This document shows positions 1 to 10,999 of a DNA stretch of 64,000 nt, piece after piece; the stretch's first letter is position 1, and each line of letters opens with the position of its first letter. Made by a program: the position numbers and the translations under genes. The stretch is from contig NC_134700.1 of NCBI RefSeq assembly GCF_043290135.1, positions 159,436,053-159,500,052 of the forward strand, in the 5' to 3' direction. The notes below the pieces were generated by a model. The model saw only the letters and a program-made list of their open reading frames with translations, had not been told where the DNA came from and did not search any database. The DNA is from Rhipicephalus microplus. Taxonomy: Eukaryota > Arthropoda > Arachnida > Ixodida > Ixodidae.

Positions 1-2
1 CA

Positions 3-760
3 ATGGACACTATGCTACCACTTCGCGGCCGTAAAACGCACGGGCTCCTGTCCTTTGGGAATGCTGTTCAAGCTTCCTACGGCCTGCATTCCCTGTCCGG
101 TACTCTTCCAACACATAAGCCGCCAAGAAACGCTGTTCATGCTTCCTCGGACGTGCGTGTCACCACCGTGAGTACTATTAAAACCACGTACTTCACGGAA
201 GCGAACCAAAGCGGTTCAGAAGCCTCATGCGACAGTGCCGTGGATCTGCGGCGTGCCATCGCACTGCTCCGCGCCGAGACTAACCAACTGACAGCGTTGA
301 TCGCCAAGCGAGCTCCTACAATGTTGCCAGCATTGTGTGACATTAACGCAGTGTTGGATGTAGCTGCCTCATACGTCCTTGAGGCAAGCACACCACAGCA
401 ACGCACGGATCTTCTGTCTTCTCTGATCGAGCTCTCACACCAGCTCGACTGCTTCGCGTCGGTGATCTCTGCGTTGCCACCTGCCACCTCACAATCACCA
501 GCCGTCTGCGAACTACCGGTATTCCACGGAGTCCGGAACGACGCCGACAGCTGGGTGGCAACCGTCAACGCGATAGCAATGCGCGAGGCCTGGACGGAAC
601 CTCAGAAATGGACCGTGGCTGTAGACCGTCTTCGTTAAGGTGCAGCGGCGTGGCACCGGTATGGAGGCTTCAAGCAGCAGCCCTGGGTGTAGTGGAGCTC
701 CAAGCTCATAGCTGCCTTCGGCCGGACACTCTCCGATCTCCCTTCCTCCACCCAGTCTAA
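3..760 (+). pseudogene. Decayed gag-like ORF of an LTR retrotransposon
   Basis: An open frame runs to 638 (211 codons) and the same frame continues past the TAA and a further TAG near 690 with recognisable gag-type sequence. The C-terminal part has the layout of Ty3/gypsy capsid proteins: a short 'F.G..ND...WV' segment near residues 175-190, then 'EAWTEPQKWTVAVDRLR', then downstream of the stop a 'GAAAWHRYGGF' and 'W..KLIAAFG' block. In this family the protein packages element RNA. At least two in-frame stops and a poly-G run near 910 show that this copy is dead. The N-terminal 80 residues look unrelated and may not be coding. The start lies at the window edge, so the true 5' end is unknown. 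Family assignment is from motif shape only. Confidence 0.5.
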
Positions 761-1223
761 TCTGACTGGTACCGAGGATGGAGTTCAAGAAGGGTTGCAT
801 CTCGAGGCTCCTCCAGCTGAGCACTCCCGTTCTCCACATGACCTTCCTGACTTGTCGCTGGTACCGGACCCAAATTCGTGACAGCTATCGGTCACGCCGT
901 CCTCTTTCGGGGGGGGGGGGCGGAGATACAGAGGGGCAGAGGGTAGCTGGACCCTTCGTCAACGCGCCCGCTACCATATATCGAGCTCAAGTGGGGTGGC
1001 AGCTCAATGTCTCATCGCAGTCCTCCAGTCTGACAACAGGCAACAAGACCACTCTCGACACCAGCCAAGGCACCTAGCGCGTCTTTTGGGATACGCTTTC
1101 GGCAACCCTCGTCCGGCGTTTTACGTCAGCCGCTGATTTTGCGGCCCGTCCGAAGCGCGCGTTCAAGTGCATGTTTAGCTGCTTCCCACAGATAGTCTCT
1201 GCATAGCCGAGACTAACCACAGC

Positions 1224-1570
1224 GATGCAGCCAGTCTCGACCTCCCGATAGACTTGTGGCAGGCTCCGACACCCAGTTCCAGCGTGGTCGAGGCCGACCT
1301 CTGAGATGCAGCCAGTTTCGACCACCAGATCTACTTCTGGGAGATATCCGGACCAAATCGCAGCATGGCCGAGAACGTCGGCCACAACGGGGCAGCCAGT
1401 GCCGGCCGCCTGAATCCACAGCACTTTTTCAAGAGACACCGTGGTGTGCAAAAGAGCGACCGGCTCGAGGCAGCCAGTGCCGTCCACCAGAGACGCTTTC
1501 CCCAGACCGTCGCTCCATCTTGCCTTGTGGTCCGGGCTGACCACCACGATGCAGCCAAGCCTGCCCACCA
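1224..1570. repeat. 81-bp tandem minisatellite, in-frame on the minus strand
   Basis: The core GCAGCCAG (GCAGCCAA in the last unit) recurs at 1227, 1308, 1392, 1470 and 1551, giving steps of 81, 84, 78 and 81 bp, all multiples of three. Units are diverged. A 186-codon minus-strand frame (1634 to 1074) crosses the array and shows a matching 27-residue repeat headed by 'ETGC' or 'GTGC'; plus-strand frames also stay open with a repeated 'GSQCRPPE'. Length change in whole codons suggests the array was coding at some time, probably as a low-complexity part of the adjacent retroelement. Which strand was coding cannot be decided here. Confidence 0.6.
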
Positions 1571-1699
1571 GAAACTTTGCCGCCAGCTCCGCGCGCGCGC
1601 AGTCATGGCCGAGTGTCATGACCAAGAAATACACTGTGGCTCCGGCGCGCGGATAGCTAGAGCAAGGAAGAGAACAACGAAGTCAGAATACGAACAGCT

Positions 1700-3244
1700 G
1701 GCCCAGGATTGAGTGTTGTCTCTTGTTCTCTGTCTTGCTCATCACAATAGATTTATCTCTTTCTTTTCTTTGCACAAGCTCACGTTTCTCGCGTTATAAT
1801 GGAGATGGTGCATGACAACACGATATAATAAAGCTTAAACAGCTGACACCTGGTTTTTACCACCGTGGCAGAACTGGGTTTGGCTCCCACAGCAGCAACA
1901 GCAACAACATCGCAATCGCTATTCCAGTTGTCTTGTTCACCACCACGATGAAGCATTATTTTTTTCTTGTTTGTTCTGACTTCTGGCACATATAAGTTCA
2001 AGGCACTTCACGATTTCGATTATTCCTTTGTCTGATGTACCCAGCTATGCAGTAAAATCGGAGAACACAAAAAGTTAGACTTTCGATATTTTTCAACAAG
2101 ATTTCGTTAAAAATGCAAAAGAAAAAAAAATTGCACATTCATGAGTGAAATAAACTTCACAATCAGACAGCTAAAAGAATAACCTCAAAAATAAACATCC
2201 AAATGGAAGCCAACAACTATGTTTTCCTGGCATTTGTTTCTCGGGCCTTGTTCGCAAGTCACTGCAGCCTTTAGTGAGCACAGTGAAATCTGTCAACTTG
2301 TTCACTATCCGCCACACTTAAACTTATCGGCGGACTCCGAAATATATCGAAGCTATCATGCTCAAAATATGCAGACAATGAACTTTATATTGATTTCTAT
2401 ATAGGTTTGACTAGGAAAGTAGCTTTACGGGGAAGAAGCCACTGCGGGCAGCTCCCACATCAGCTCCGGAGGGACCACGACATGGTGGTCAGGCACGGCC
2501 GTGCTCGAAACGTCAAAACGAAAAAAAGCGCAGCTGCACTACGTCCCTCATAGGGCTGCGCCACAGCAGAGCTGTGAGGTTGATCGTGCATTCTCAGACG
2601 AAGGTGTTTTGTGCCAGGGCACACCAAGACTTGGATGACGCATTTCCGGCAAGGAAATGCATACGATGGGATGGCGATGACAAAAAATTTCTTCAACAGG
2701 GCCGGACCCTGAACCTCCTAGTCCGCAACAGATGCCGGGCACGCTTTAAACTGCGTAATGGTCACACATACCAGAGGCTTTACAAAGATGCCTTTTATAT
2801 CTCCCACTTTGTTCTCACAGTGCTTTCGGTCGGCATTCTGGTGTTGTCCTGTGGGAGTGCTTGAAGTAAAGTGACCCTTATACCCGAAGTAGCACGGCGT
2901 TGAGTGGAGAGGGTTGTGCGTGTTTGCAGAATAATGGAACAAAAACGTGTCATATATGAACATTTTTTTGCATTTCCTCTTTTCTGGGCTGTTGCACAGG
3001 AGTACAAAATCCGACGTAACAGCATCGGCAGTGCATTTTTTGGGCGTCACACGTACTAACAACAGCCCAGAGAAGACTATGGCAGCGGCCAGAAAGCCTG
3101 AAGCGAAAAGGTCTACAGCTGACAGAAAATTGCCCTATTACAGTGGAACTGCTTTAGGTTTGGAATAAGTCCTCGTCGTGTACGCAACAACTCGGGTGTA
3201 TGTATGCTCCAGAGAAATTGGGAAAGCTCCACTACTGAATACAG
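1700..3244. other. Unassigned AT-rich stretch without a supported gene
   Basis: The T-rich segment at 1710-1770 could be the end of the upstream retroelement. A 96-codon plus frame at 2574-2864 starts with ATG and is not recognised; it has no recognisable domain or splice signals. Nothing else is supported. Confidence 0.5.
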
Positions 3245-3463
3245 CAGGTGCGAGGGAAAGCGAGAATAGCAGAGGAAGAGAGCGGAGGGAAGAAAAAGGA
3301 TGGAGAGAGAGAGGAAAGGAGTGGCGGGGAACGCCTGAGATGGAGAGAGTAAAGTCTAAAGCATATAGTGGTGCTGAGAGACTCGTAAAGAAGGAGGGAG
3401 GCCATCGAGCAATAAGTGAGAACTCTGCTCGGTGCACTGGAGAGGAAGAAGAAAAAGAGGGGG
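3245..3463 (+). repeat. Purine-rich (GA/GGA) tract
   Basis: The plus strand is strongly purine-biased (runs of GAGAGAGAGAGG, GGAAGAAGAAAAAGAGGGGG) for about 200 bp and abuts the 3' tail of the LINE at 3464. It looks like low-complexity DNA that served as, or arose next to, the insertion site. Confidence 0.6.
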
Positions 3464-3538
3464 ATTGATTGATTGATTGATTGATTAAAACTTTATTTTT
3501 GTTCTGAGAAGACGCAGGGGAGACCCCACGCCACCCGG

Positions 3539-6500
3539 CTAATTCCACGTTGGGACCGTCAAGCCGAGCTTGGCGGCCCGTTCATGGGCACTCTGGACGG
3601 CCAGGATTTGATCCTTAAGTTCGGGGCTGCGTAAGAGCGCAGCCCACCTGTCCTCGCTGAGGGTGGTGCCGATGGCTTCACATTCCCACAACACATGATT
3701 GAATGTGGCTAACAGTCGACAAGCGGGGCAATCCGCACTTGGATACCGTTCAGGGTAGATGGCATGAAGAACCGCAGGGTTAGGATACGCACTGGCTTGC
3801 AATAGTCTTAGGGTGACTGCCTGCGCCCTGAACAAGGCCGGGTGTGGGAGAGGGAATACCCTTCTTGACAGATAGAAGTGCTTTGTTATTTCGTTGTACG
3901 TAAGTAAGGGTTCCCAGCGAGGCAGAGGGACTGTGGAGGCGGCGCGGTCAGTGAGTCCTCGCGCGGCCTCGTATGCGCCCTCGTTCGGGTTAGAGGTAGA
4001 GCCCTCAATCGACCACAGGTGAGCGGGAAACCAAGTGAGAGAATGGGGTGTGATACTCTTGACGCTTTGGAGAATGCGGAGGGCCTGAGGGGCTACCATC
4101 CCGGTTTCGTAGGCTTTAATAGCCGCCTTCGAGTCGCTGTATATTGACTCTCTGCGACTATCGAGCATAGCCAGCGCGATTGCAACCTGTTCGGCTATCA
4201 CGGGCTTCGATGTGCGTACTGTGGCGGAGCAAGTGAGCCTGGAATTTGAGTCGGCGATAGAAACAGCGAATGCCTCTTGTTGGACATATAACGCAGCATC
4301 CACAAAGCTTGCATCAGTGGGGTTGCTACGGAAGTGCTCGAGCAGAGCTCTACCCCTGGCCCTACGCCGACCGACGTTGTGCGCAGGGTGCATATTGCGG
4401 GGAATGGGTGCGATGCGCAGTTGAGACCTGATGTTTCTGGGAATCTACATGGAATCGGGGCACTGGTCAATAGAGTTGAGGCCCAAATCATCGAGTATCT
4501 TGCGGCCCGATTTGGTTCCGGAAAGCCTGAGCACCTGTGAGCGCTCTTGCGCGTCGATTATCTCTTCGAGTGTATTGTGAACACCGAGCTTGAAAAGGTT
4601 TTCAGTGCGAGTGCTTGCAGGCAAGCCGAGCGCGAGCTTGAAGACTTTTCTTATGAGGGAATTGAGCTTACTTCTCTCTGCAACATGCCAATTATACATG
4701 GCCACCGAGTACGAAAGGTGGCAGAGCACAAACGCATGTATGAGGTGGATGAGATTGTCTTCCTTGATTCCGCGGTGTCTGTTGGTGATCCTCCGGATGA
4801 GGCCGAGAGCACTTTCCGTCTTGGTAGTCATCTGTCTCAGTGCAGCACCGTTAGCGCCATTGGACTCGATATACATTCCCAATATTCGGAGCGAATCCAC
4901 TCTGGGCACTGGGGACCCGTCACTAGTGAAAAGCCGTATTTCACTTTGAGACGCAGGTTTCCAGTCACGGTGGCCACCGCCTCGGGGTCTTTTCTTGTAG
5001 AGCAGAAGTTCAGAGTTTGATGGGGAGCACCTGAGACCGGTGGGACGGAGAAAACGTTCGGTCACGTCGATTGCGTGCTGCATGGCTTCCTCAACTTGAC
5101 CATCGCTCCCGCCGGTGCCCCAGATGGTTATATCATCTGCGTAGACGGTATGATTGATTACTTGAATCCTCGCGAGTTCCTTGGAGAGCCCGATCATCAA
5201 GATGTTAAATAGTGTTGGTGAAATAACTGAGCCCTGAGGCGTGCCGCGTGAACCGAGGTTGATCTCTTGTTAGAAGTACCTTTAGATCTTGAGCTTGGTA
5301 GTTCTCTGGTAAAGAAAGGATCTCACGAAGTCGTAGACCCTCTTTCCTAGCCTTAGGCTGGCAATAGACTGGAGAATGAATTCGTGAGAAGCGTTGTCGA
5401 AAGCCTTCTCCAGGTCTAATCCAAGGATGGCTCTGGTATCTCCTGTGCTGCGGTCGATGATCTGATGCTTTATCAGCTTCATGGCATCCTGTGTCGAGAG
5501 ACCAGCTCTGAAACCAATCATATTGTGGGTGTACATGTCATTGGTCTCGAGGTGCACCTTGAGTCGGTTCAGAAGGGCGTGCTCTGCGACCTTACCGACA
5601 CAGGAAGTTAAGGAAATCGGTCTTAGATTATCTATTCCTGGTGCTTTACCAGGTTTCGGGATTAGAACGGTGTAGGCCGCCTTCCATTGTGCGGGAACCT
5701 CCCCACTGCGCCACAGCTCATTAATCTTTCCGTAAGGAATTCGATGGAGTTATCATCAAAATGCTTGAGCATCTTATTGGTTATGCCATCAGGGCCAGGG
5801 GCGGATTTGGCATTTAAGGAAAAGAGAGCCTGCCGTATCTCGGCCAGAGTATAGTCCTGGTCCAACTCCGGCACGTCGCACCCCACGTAGCCCGGAAACT
5901 GTGTGGGTGCAGAGCTATCCGCGACTCGCAGATACCTGTCTATAAGCTTGTTCACAACCAATTCGTCCGGGGTAGAGTCAGTAGCAAGATGGATGGCTCG
6001 CGCGAGGGATCGCCTCTGACTGGACCTGGTGCTGCCCTGATCGAGAAGGTGTTTGAGAAGACCCCAGCTCTTCCCAGATCTGAGATGACCCTCGATGTTC
6101 TCACAGAGCTCATGCCATTGTTGTTTACACAAGGTTTTGCAGTGCTTCTCGATCGCCCTGTTAACCTCGGAAACCTTCTTTCGGAGCCTCCTGTTATGCT
6201 TCTGTCCCTTCCACCTCGTGAGTAGGGCTTGCTTGGCTTCTAGTAGGTGTGCCAACCTGCTGTCCATGTTTTCAACATCGAGGTCAGTGACGACCTCCTT
6301 GGTCGCTGCCGTGGCGTCATCTCTGATTCCTTTGTACCATCCTTCAAAGTCTGTCCCAGCCGACGGTGCTCTCTCAGCTCTGACTTCGCGAAAAACGTCC
6401 CAGTCGACCACCTTGAATTTTTTCGTCCTAAAGCGGGCAATCGCGAAGGATATCTCGATGATGTAGTGGTTACTTCCGCGGTCTAGAGCCGTGTTGACCC

Positions 6501-7131
6501 ATTTGACCCCATCTATATTCTTCACAAAAGTCAGGTCCGGTGTGGTATCCCGACATATGGAGTTACCTCTCCTAGTGGGGAAATCCTTGTCAGTTATAAG
6601 CGTCAAGTCGGCTTCTGTCGCAGTCTGCCATAGCTCGCGTCCCTTGGGGGTATCATACATGTATCCCCACACGCTGTGTGGGGCGTTGCAATCCCCTACA
6701 ACTACAAGGGGGTAACCACTGGCCATGCTCACAGCCCTTTTGAGGAGAGAGTTTGCTCTCGCTGTGCGATAACTGGGACTGCAGTATACGTTGAGAATAA
6801 AAAGGCTATTTCTTCGAAGACCCTTCTTGGGGGAGTTCATTATAATTTCAGTCATTACGTACTCAATGCCATCAGCAACTGCACTGAGGTCACGCGATAG
6901 GTAATTGTACTTTTTGCTGATAAGTGTGGCAACTCCCATACCTCCTGAATGGGATGACGCTACTAGGTAACCCGGGAGTTTGATGGTGGTGCCAGACGCA
7001 ACTTCCTGAACAGCGATGATTTGAGGCTTAACATCGAGAGTTCTTAAATATTGCTGTAGAATGGGCTTTTTGTGAGTAAACCCGCCACAGTCCCATTGCC
7101 AGATTCTGAAGCTTTCGTCCACACTATCCAT
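3539..7131 (-). pseudogene. LINE ORF2 (endonuclease, reverse transcriptase, RNase H), broken
   Basis: The endonuclease domain is intact from ATG at 7131 and shows 'IWQWDCGGF', the catalytic 'QEV', 'VVGDCNAPHSVWG' and 'TPDLTF'; the usual SDH motif reads 'SNHYIIE', an Asp-to-Asn change at a catalytic position. The first RT motifs appear at 5557-5282 with 'LGLDLEKAFD', and the catalytic 'YADDI' box lies in 5200-4445. RNase H follows in 4393-3539 with its Asp ('DAALY'), Glu ('AEQVAIALA') and Asp ('SDSKAAI') residues, and the C-terminus carries a 'CPAC...H...C' knuckle. A frameshift near 5735, two in-frame stops (about 5281 and 5269) and a break near 4440 separate the pieces. In a living copy this protein nicks the target and copies the RNA in place. 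Confidence 0.85.
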
Positions 7132-8743
7132 GTTTAGGCCGAGGGGATGGTTGAGCAGCTATAGCAGCCCGGAGGATCGCGCCCTCAGTCGGTGGCGCTA
7201 GTACATTGCGTTGTGCTGGGACCTGCAAAGTAGTCGGACCAGGGTCTCCCCTCGCATCGACCTCTTCTAACTTGCTTATGCGTTCACTCAGTGCTCCTAA
7301 TCCCATCTTGGGGTGTGCCACGGCTTCTTGAATTTTCGCTAAGGTAGCCTGCATGTTCACAAAGGAAACCTTGAGTTCCGACAGTAAGTTTACCGCCTCT
7401 TCTTTTTGTGTGTTCTCAACCGCTCGGCGCTTGGTTCCGCTAGGCCTATGAAGTGCCTCAGACGTATCCATTGCGACCGAGGTGGGGGCGGGCGGCGCCG
7501 AAGGGGGCGAGGACGCGAGCTTTCTAATCTCCACCATCTCCGCTGCTAGCCTGCTCATTTCTTGCTTAAGCTGCGCGTTTTCTTTCCTCAGCTGCTCGTT
7601 AGCTCGTCGCATCTCGTCGAGCTCACTCGCGTGGGGAGAACCATGATTCGATTCGTCGCCTCTAGGAGACTCACGTCTCCCTCGGGCCTTGTCGGCCCAG
7701 GAGAGCGTCGGCTTCTTGCTGTTAGAGGTGGTGGGCGTGCGGGAGCGGGACCTGGTCGGCCCCGACGAAATGTGCCTCGGATTTGAGTTGGAGCGAGGCT
7801 GAGAAGTGGAACTTCCCCGGGCACGTTCTGTCGACCTGGAGAGCGAGCCGGAACATCTCTTGGAGGCACCATGGCGCCTGGATCCGGAGCGGCCTCCCGA
7901 GCGTCCCCTGGAACGGGGGCGTGCTCTGCGCTGAGCATCCGTGGTGGGTGATGAAGACTGCAACTCGTCCCCAGTGTCGAGGTGACGTTGCGGGGACGGT
8001 GACGCAGCACCAGCCATTCTGGCACGCTCACTGCGACGACGGCGCACAATGTACGGGATCTTGAGCCTTTGAGCACAGTCTTTGCTAGCCGTGAGATGCT
8101 GGCCACCACAGAGTTTACACTTGGGAGTACACACATGTTGCTTGTCAGGGCTTGCGGCACCACAGCCTCGGCAAATCGTGTCACCGGGAGTGGGGCACAC
8201 GTCAGCGCGATGACCAAGACGGCCGCACGCATAACACACGTCGACTTGCTTGCGGTAGAGCGAGCACTGCATCAGCACTGGTCCATACCTGACAAAGTTC
8301 GGTACACGATACCCGTCGAAAGCGATGATGAACGTGCCAGTTTGGGCCTGTCTCTTGCAATCATAATATTTTGCTGCAGATTCGGGCATAGAGTATCCTG
8401 GCACAAATCTTCCTGGCTTATGCCAGCGGCAACTAGTATTGCGTCTGCCACCGTAGCTGCACCAATTTTCGAGATATTGAGTCCGCCTCTCGGCCGGATC
8501 ACAATCTTGATGTCATCTTGAGGAAGGGGAGGCATCTTTCCCGTCCGTATTACTTTGGACTTCCAGCGCAGCGCCCCTCGATTTGCCGTGGCGTGCGCCC
8601 GGCTGCGACGATGGCGCGTTAGTGTCAGCAGTGCGTGTTTTGGCGCCAGCTCTTCTGGCCCCAGCGGACTGCCAACCTTTATCTTGTGTAAACTCTTCTT
8701 CTGAAATATCCTCTCCGTGCACTTCATACTCCATCGTGAGCAA
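7124..8743 (-). pseudogene. LINE ORF1 (gag-like CCHC RNA-binding protein), frameshifted
   Basis: The likely start is the methionine of 'MEYEVHGEDISEEEF' near 8735. The reading moves between frames near 8570 and again near 8355, then stays open to the stop at 7124. The central part has one canonical knuckle, CYACGRLGHRADVC (C-X2-C-X4-H-X4-C), followed by two Cys/His knuckles headed 'CRGCG' and 'CKLCGGQH'. A long Arg/Ser-rich, probably disordered segment and a coiled-coil-like stretch ('EMRRANEQLRKENAQLKQEM') follow. Proteins of this type bind element RNA and form the ribonucleoprotein with the ORF2 enzyme. ORF1 ends only a few bases from the ORF2 start codon at 7131, as is common in this group. 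Two frame breaks make it non-functional. Confidence 0.8.
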
Positions 8744-9109
8744 ATAATTCCACGCACCGGGCCTCCGAAGGGCCGGCCGCAGGCAAGAACAAGTCCAGCA
8801 AAAGCGCGGTCTCCCGAGCCACTCGTTAGGGTTAAAGAGGGCACCGCTTCACAGGAAAAGAAATTGTTCCTAAATTGACAAAAACTCACTCACTGTGGTG
8901 AAATATGGTATCGGTAGGATCCTGATGACTTCTCGGAACCGATGCAAGCAACAGTTCATGAACACTTGAAGAAAAAACTCTAGAAACACAGATTTAGTTG
9001 CGCGTCCACAGAAGCCGTACGAACGCTGCCTCCCATTCCGCGTCTCTCAAGAGGGGGAGATGGGGAGTCTAGGGGAGATGGAGAAGACTGGAATACAACG
9101 CAATAATAC

Positions 9110-9185
9110 CTCGAGGTGGGATTCGAACTGGCCATGGCCTGAAGGCGAGCGTCTAACTCGACTATCCACGCGTGGTAGCCGTACA
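9110..9185 (-). repeat. tRNA-like SINE head fragment
   Basis: On the minus strand an A-box-like 'TGGATAGTCGAGTTAGACGC' is followed at the expected distance by a B-box-like AGTTCGAATCC, the internal promoter layout of tRNA-derived elements. No stable cloverleaf is evident, so this is more likely a SINE fragment than a tRNA gene. It sits between the LINE 5' end and the gypsy protease frame and may mark the truncation point of the gypsy element. Confidence 0.45.
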
Positions 9186-9205
9186 GGTATTTATGGAAAC
9201 AATCC

Positions 9206-10999
9206 ATGATTGATGGCGACGACTCGGACCGAGATGACAATGTTATGGGCACGGTGAAGACGCAAGCGCAATGTAAGAAACGTCCCATGCCAGTGTTACC
9301 AGGGGAAGTGAATGGACAAATTGTTCGAGTCCTAAGGGACACCGGAAGCAACACGTTGGTAGTACGCCGGTCATTAGTACCTGATGAAGCACTAACTGGC
9401 ACTACCGCGACGTTGTGGTTGGCTGATGGCAGCACCATCGTAGCCCCTGAGGCGGAGATACGTATCAGATCTCCATACTTTTCCGGCATGGCCATCGTCA
9501 AGTGTATGCCGTCGCCACTGTATGACGTCATAGTTGGGAACGTACCGGGGGCCCGTGACGCCAATGACCCCGACGTTTCGCGGAAACTTTCTCAAGATCA
9601 ATTCATTAAGAAAAAAGTTCATTCTGCGGACGAAGGTAACCACCCAAATTCTCAACTGGTTGGTGCCGCACGTCTCAATAGTTCGCGAAGGGCCATCTCT
9701 GTTGGGCTCCCTGGCCAGATGTCTCGCAAAATGTTTCGCGAAGAACAAGAAAAAGACCAGACGCTTGACATCTGCAGAGCCAGAGTGGGTAAGAAGTTTG
9801 TTAGAAAGGGCTCGACATCTTTTTCTTTCGTAGCCAAGAATGGTATTCTTTACCGACAATACTTCCTGTCCCCTGGTAAGATCATTGAACAAGCCATAGT
9901 CCCGAAGTCCCTGAGAGGCCAAGTGTTACGTTTGGCTCATGAAAATGTCATGTCAGGTCATCAGGGTGTCAAAAAAACAATAGATCGAGTTCTGGACGCA
10001 TTCTACTGGCCTGGGGTACAAGAAGATATCCGCAGATATGTCCGATCATGTGACGCCTGTCAAAGGACTTTACCGAAAGGCAAGGTGGGCAAGGTGCCTC
10101 TAGGGCATATGCCGTTGATCGACACCCCTTTTGAACGTGTGGCGGTCGACATCATTGGACCGATAACTCCAGCCTCGGCAAAAGGCCATCGGTATATTTT
10201 GACTCTTGTGGATTTCGCCACTCGCTACCCTGATGCAGTGCCTTTGACAGCAATTGACTCAGCTACAGTGGCCGAGGGACTTGTCGAGATGTTTTCTCGC
10301 ATTGGTTTTCCACGAGAAGTCTTGGCTGATCAGGCATCGTGCTTTACCTCAGATCTAATGAAGGAGGTGAATGAACTACTGGCAGTCAAGCATCTTAGCT
10401 GCACTCCATACCATCCTATGTGCAACGGGATGGTAGAGAGGTTTAATGGAACACTCAAGCAAATGCTCCGCAAAATGGTTCAAGAACAGCCTAAATGTTG
10501 GGATCGCTTGCTAGCACCTCTTTTGTTTGCTTATCGTGAAGCCCCACAAGCAAGCTCCGGGTTCTCACCATTTGAACTTATTTATGGCCGACATATTCGA
10601 GGACCTCTGAGCATCCTGAAAGAGCTATGGACTCATGATCAGGAGAACGAAGAACTTAAGACGACGTACGGATATGTCCTGGATTTAAGAGAGCGAATTG
10701 AGAAGACACTGGAGCTGGTACGACAAAACCTGAGCCGAGCACAGGTGTCGCAGAAAAGGTATTACGACCGCCACAGCAAGCAACGGGACCTGAAAGCTGG
10801 TGACCGTGCATTGATCTTGCTTCCCACAAGCAACAACAAGTTATTGATGCATTGGAAAGGGCCGTTTCCAGTCATAGAAAAGAAAAACGACTATGACTAC
10901 TGGCTGGACCTTGGACACAGAAAAAAACTTTTCCACATAAACATGCTGAAAAAGTATGAAGAACGCCGTGAAAAACAAGACTACGTGGACCACGGATAG
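9206..10999 (+). CDS. Gypsy pol fragment: aspartic protease and integrase
   Basis: An uninterrupted 597-codon frame. The retropepsin active site 'DTGSN' is at residues 45-49. The integrase zinc-binding domain follows with H...H ('HENVMSGH', about residue 245) and 'CDAC' (about 282). The rve catalytic core shows the first Asp in 'VAVDIIGP', the second in 'LADQAS' and the Glu in 'NGMVERFNG', with exactly 35 residues between the last two, so the D,D-35-E triad is complete. A GPY/F-type 'WKGPFPV' module ends the protein. The reverse transcriptase normally placed between protease and integrase is absent. Conserved 'YHPQTNG' has become 'YHPMCNG', a sign of drift. The enzyme family inserts element cDNA into the host chromosome. 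An in-frame TAG at 9176 means the real start and gag junction are lost. Confidence 0.85.
   Translation: MIDGDDSDRDDNVMGTVKTQAQCKKRPMPVLPGEVNGQIVRVLRDTGSNTLVVRRSLVPDEALTGTTATLWLADGSTIVAPEAEIRIRSPYFSGMAIVKCMPSPLYDVIVGNVPGARDANDPDVSRKLSQDQFIKKKVHSADEGNHPNSQLVGAARLNSSRRAISVGLPGQMSRKMFREEQEKDQTLDICRARVGKKFVRKGSTSFSFVAKNGILYRQYFLSPGKIIEQAIVPKSLRGQVLRLAHENVMSGHQGVKKTIDRVLDAFYWPGVQEDIRRYVRSCDACQRTLPKGKVGKVPLGHMPLIDTPFERVAVDIIGPITPASAKGHRYILTLVDFATRYPDAVPLTAIDSATVAEGLVEMFSRIGFPREVLADQASCFTSDLMKEVNELLAVKHLSCTPYHPMCNGMVERFNGTLKQMLRKMVQEQPKCWDRLLAPLLFAYREAPQASSGFSPFELIYGRHIRGPLSILKELWTHDQENEELKTTYGYVLDLRERIEKTLELVRQNLSRAQVSQKRYYDRHSKQRDLKAGDRALILLPTSNNKLLMHWKGPFPVIEKKNDYDYWLDLGHRKKLFHINMLKKYEERREKQDYVDHG

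Larger units (their letters stand above)
3464..8880 (-). mobile_element. I-superfamily non-LTR retrotransposon (LINE), nearly full length, inactive
   Basis: Read on the minus strand, the element has ORF1 with three CCHC-type knuckles, then ORF2 with apurinic-like endonuclease, reverse transcriptase, RNase H and a terminal Cys-rich motif, and ends in a tetranucleotide tail (GATTGATTGATT on the plus strand at 3464-3485). An RNase H after the RT together with a CCHC ORF1 points to the I/R1/LOA group. Frameshifts near 8570, 8355 and 5735 and stops near 5281 and 5269 break both ORFs. The 5' boundary near 8880 is estimated from where coding similarity ends. No target-site duplication could be confirmed. 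Confidence 0.85.
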
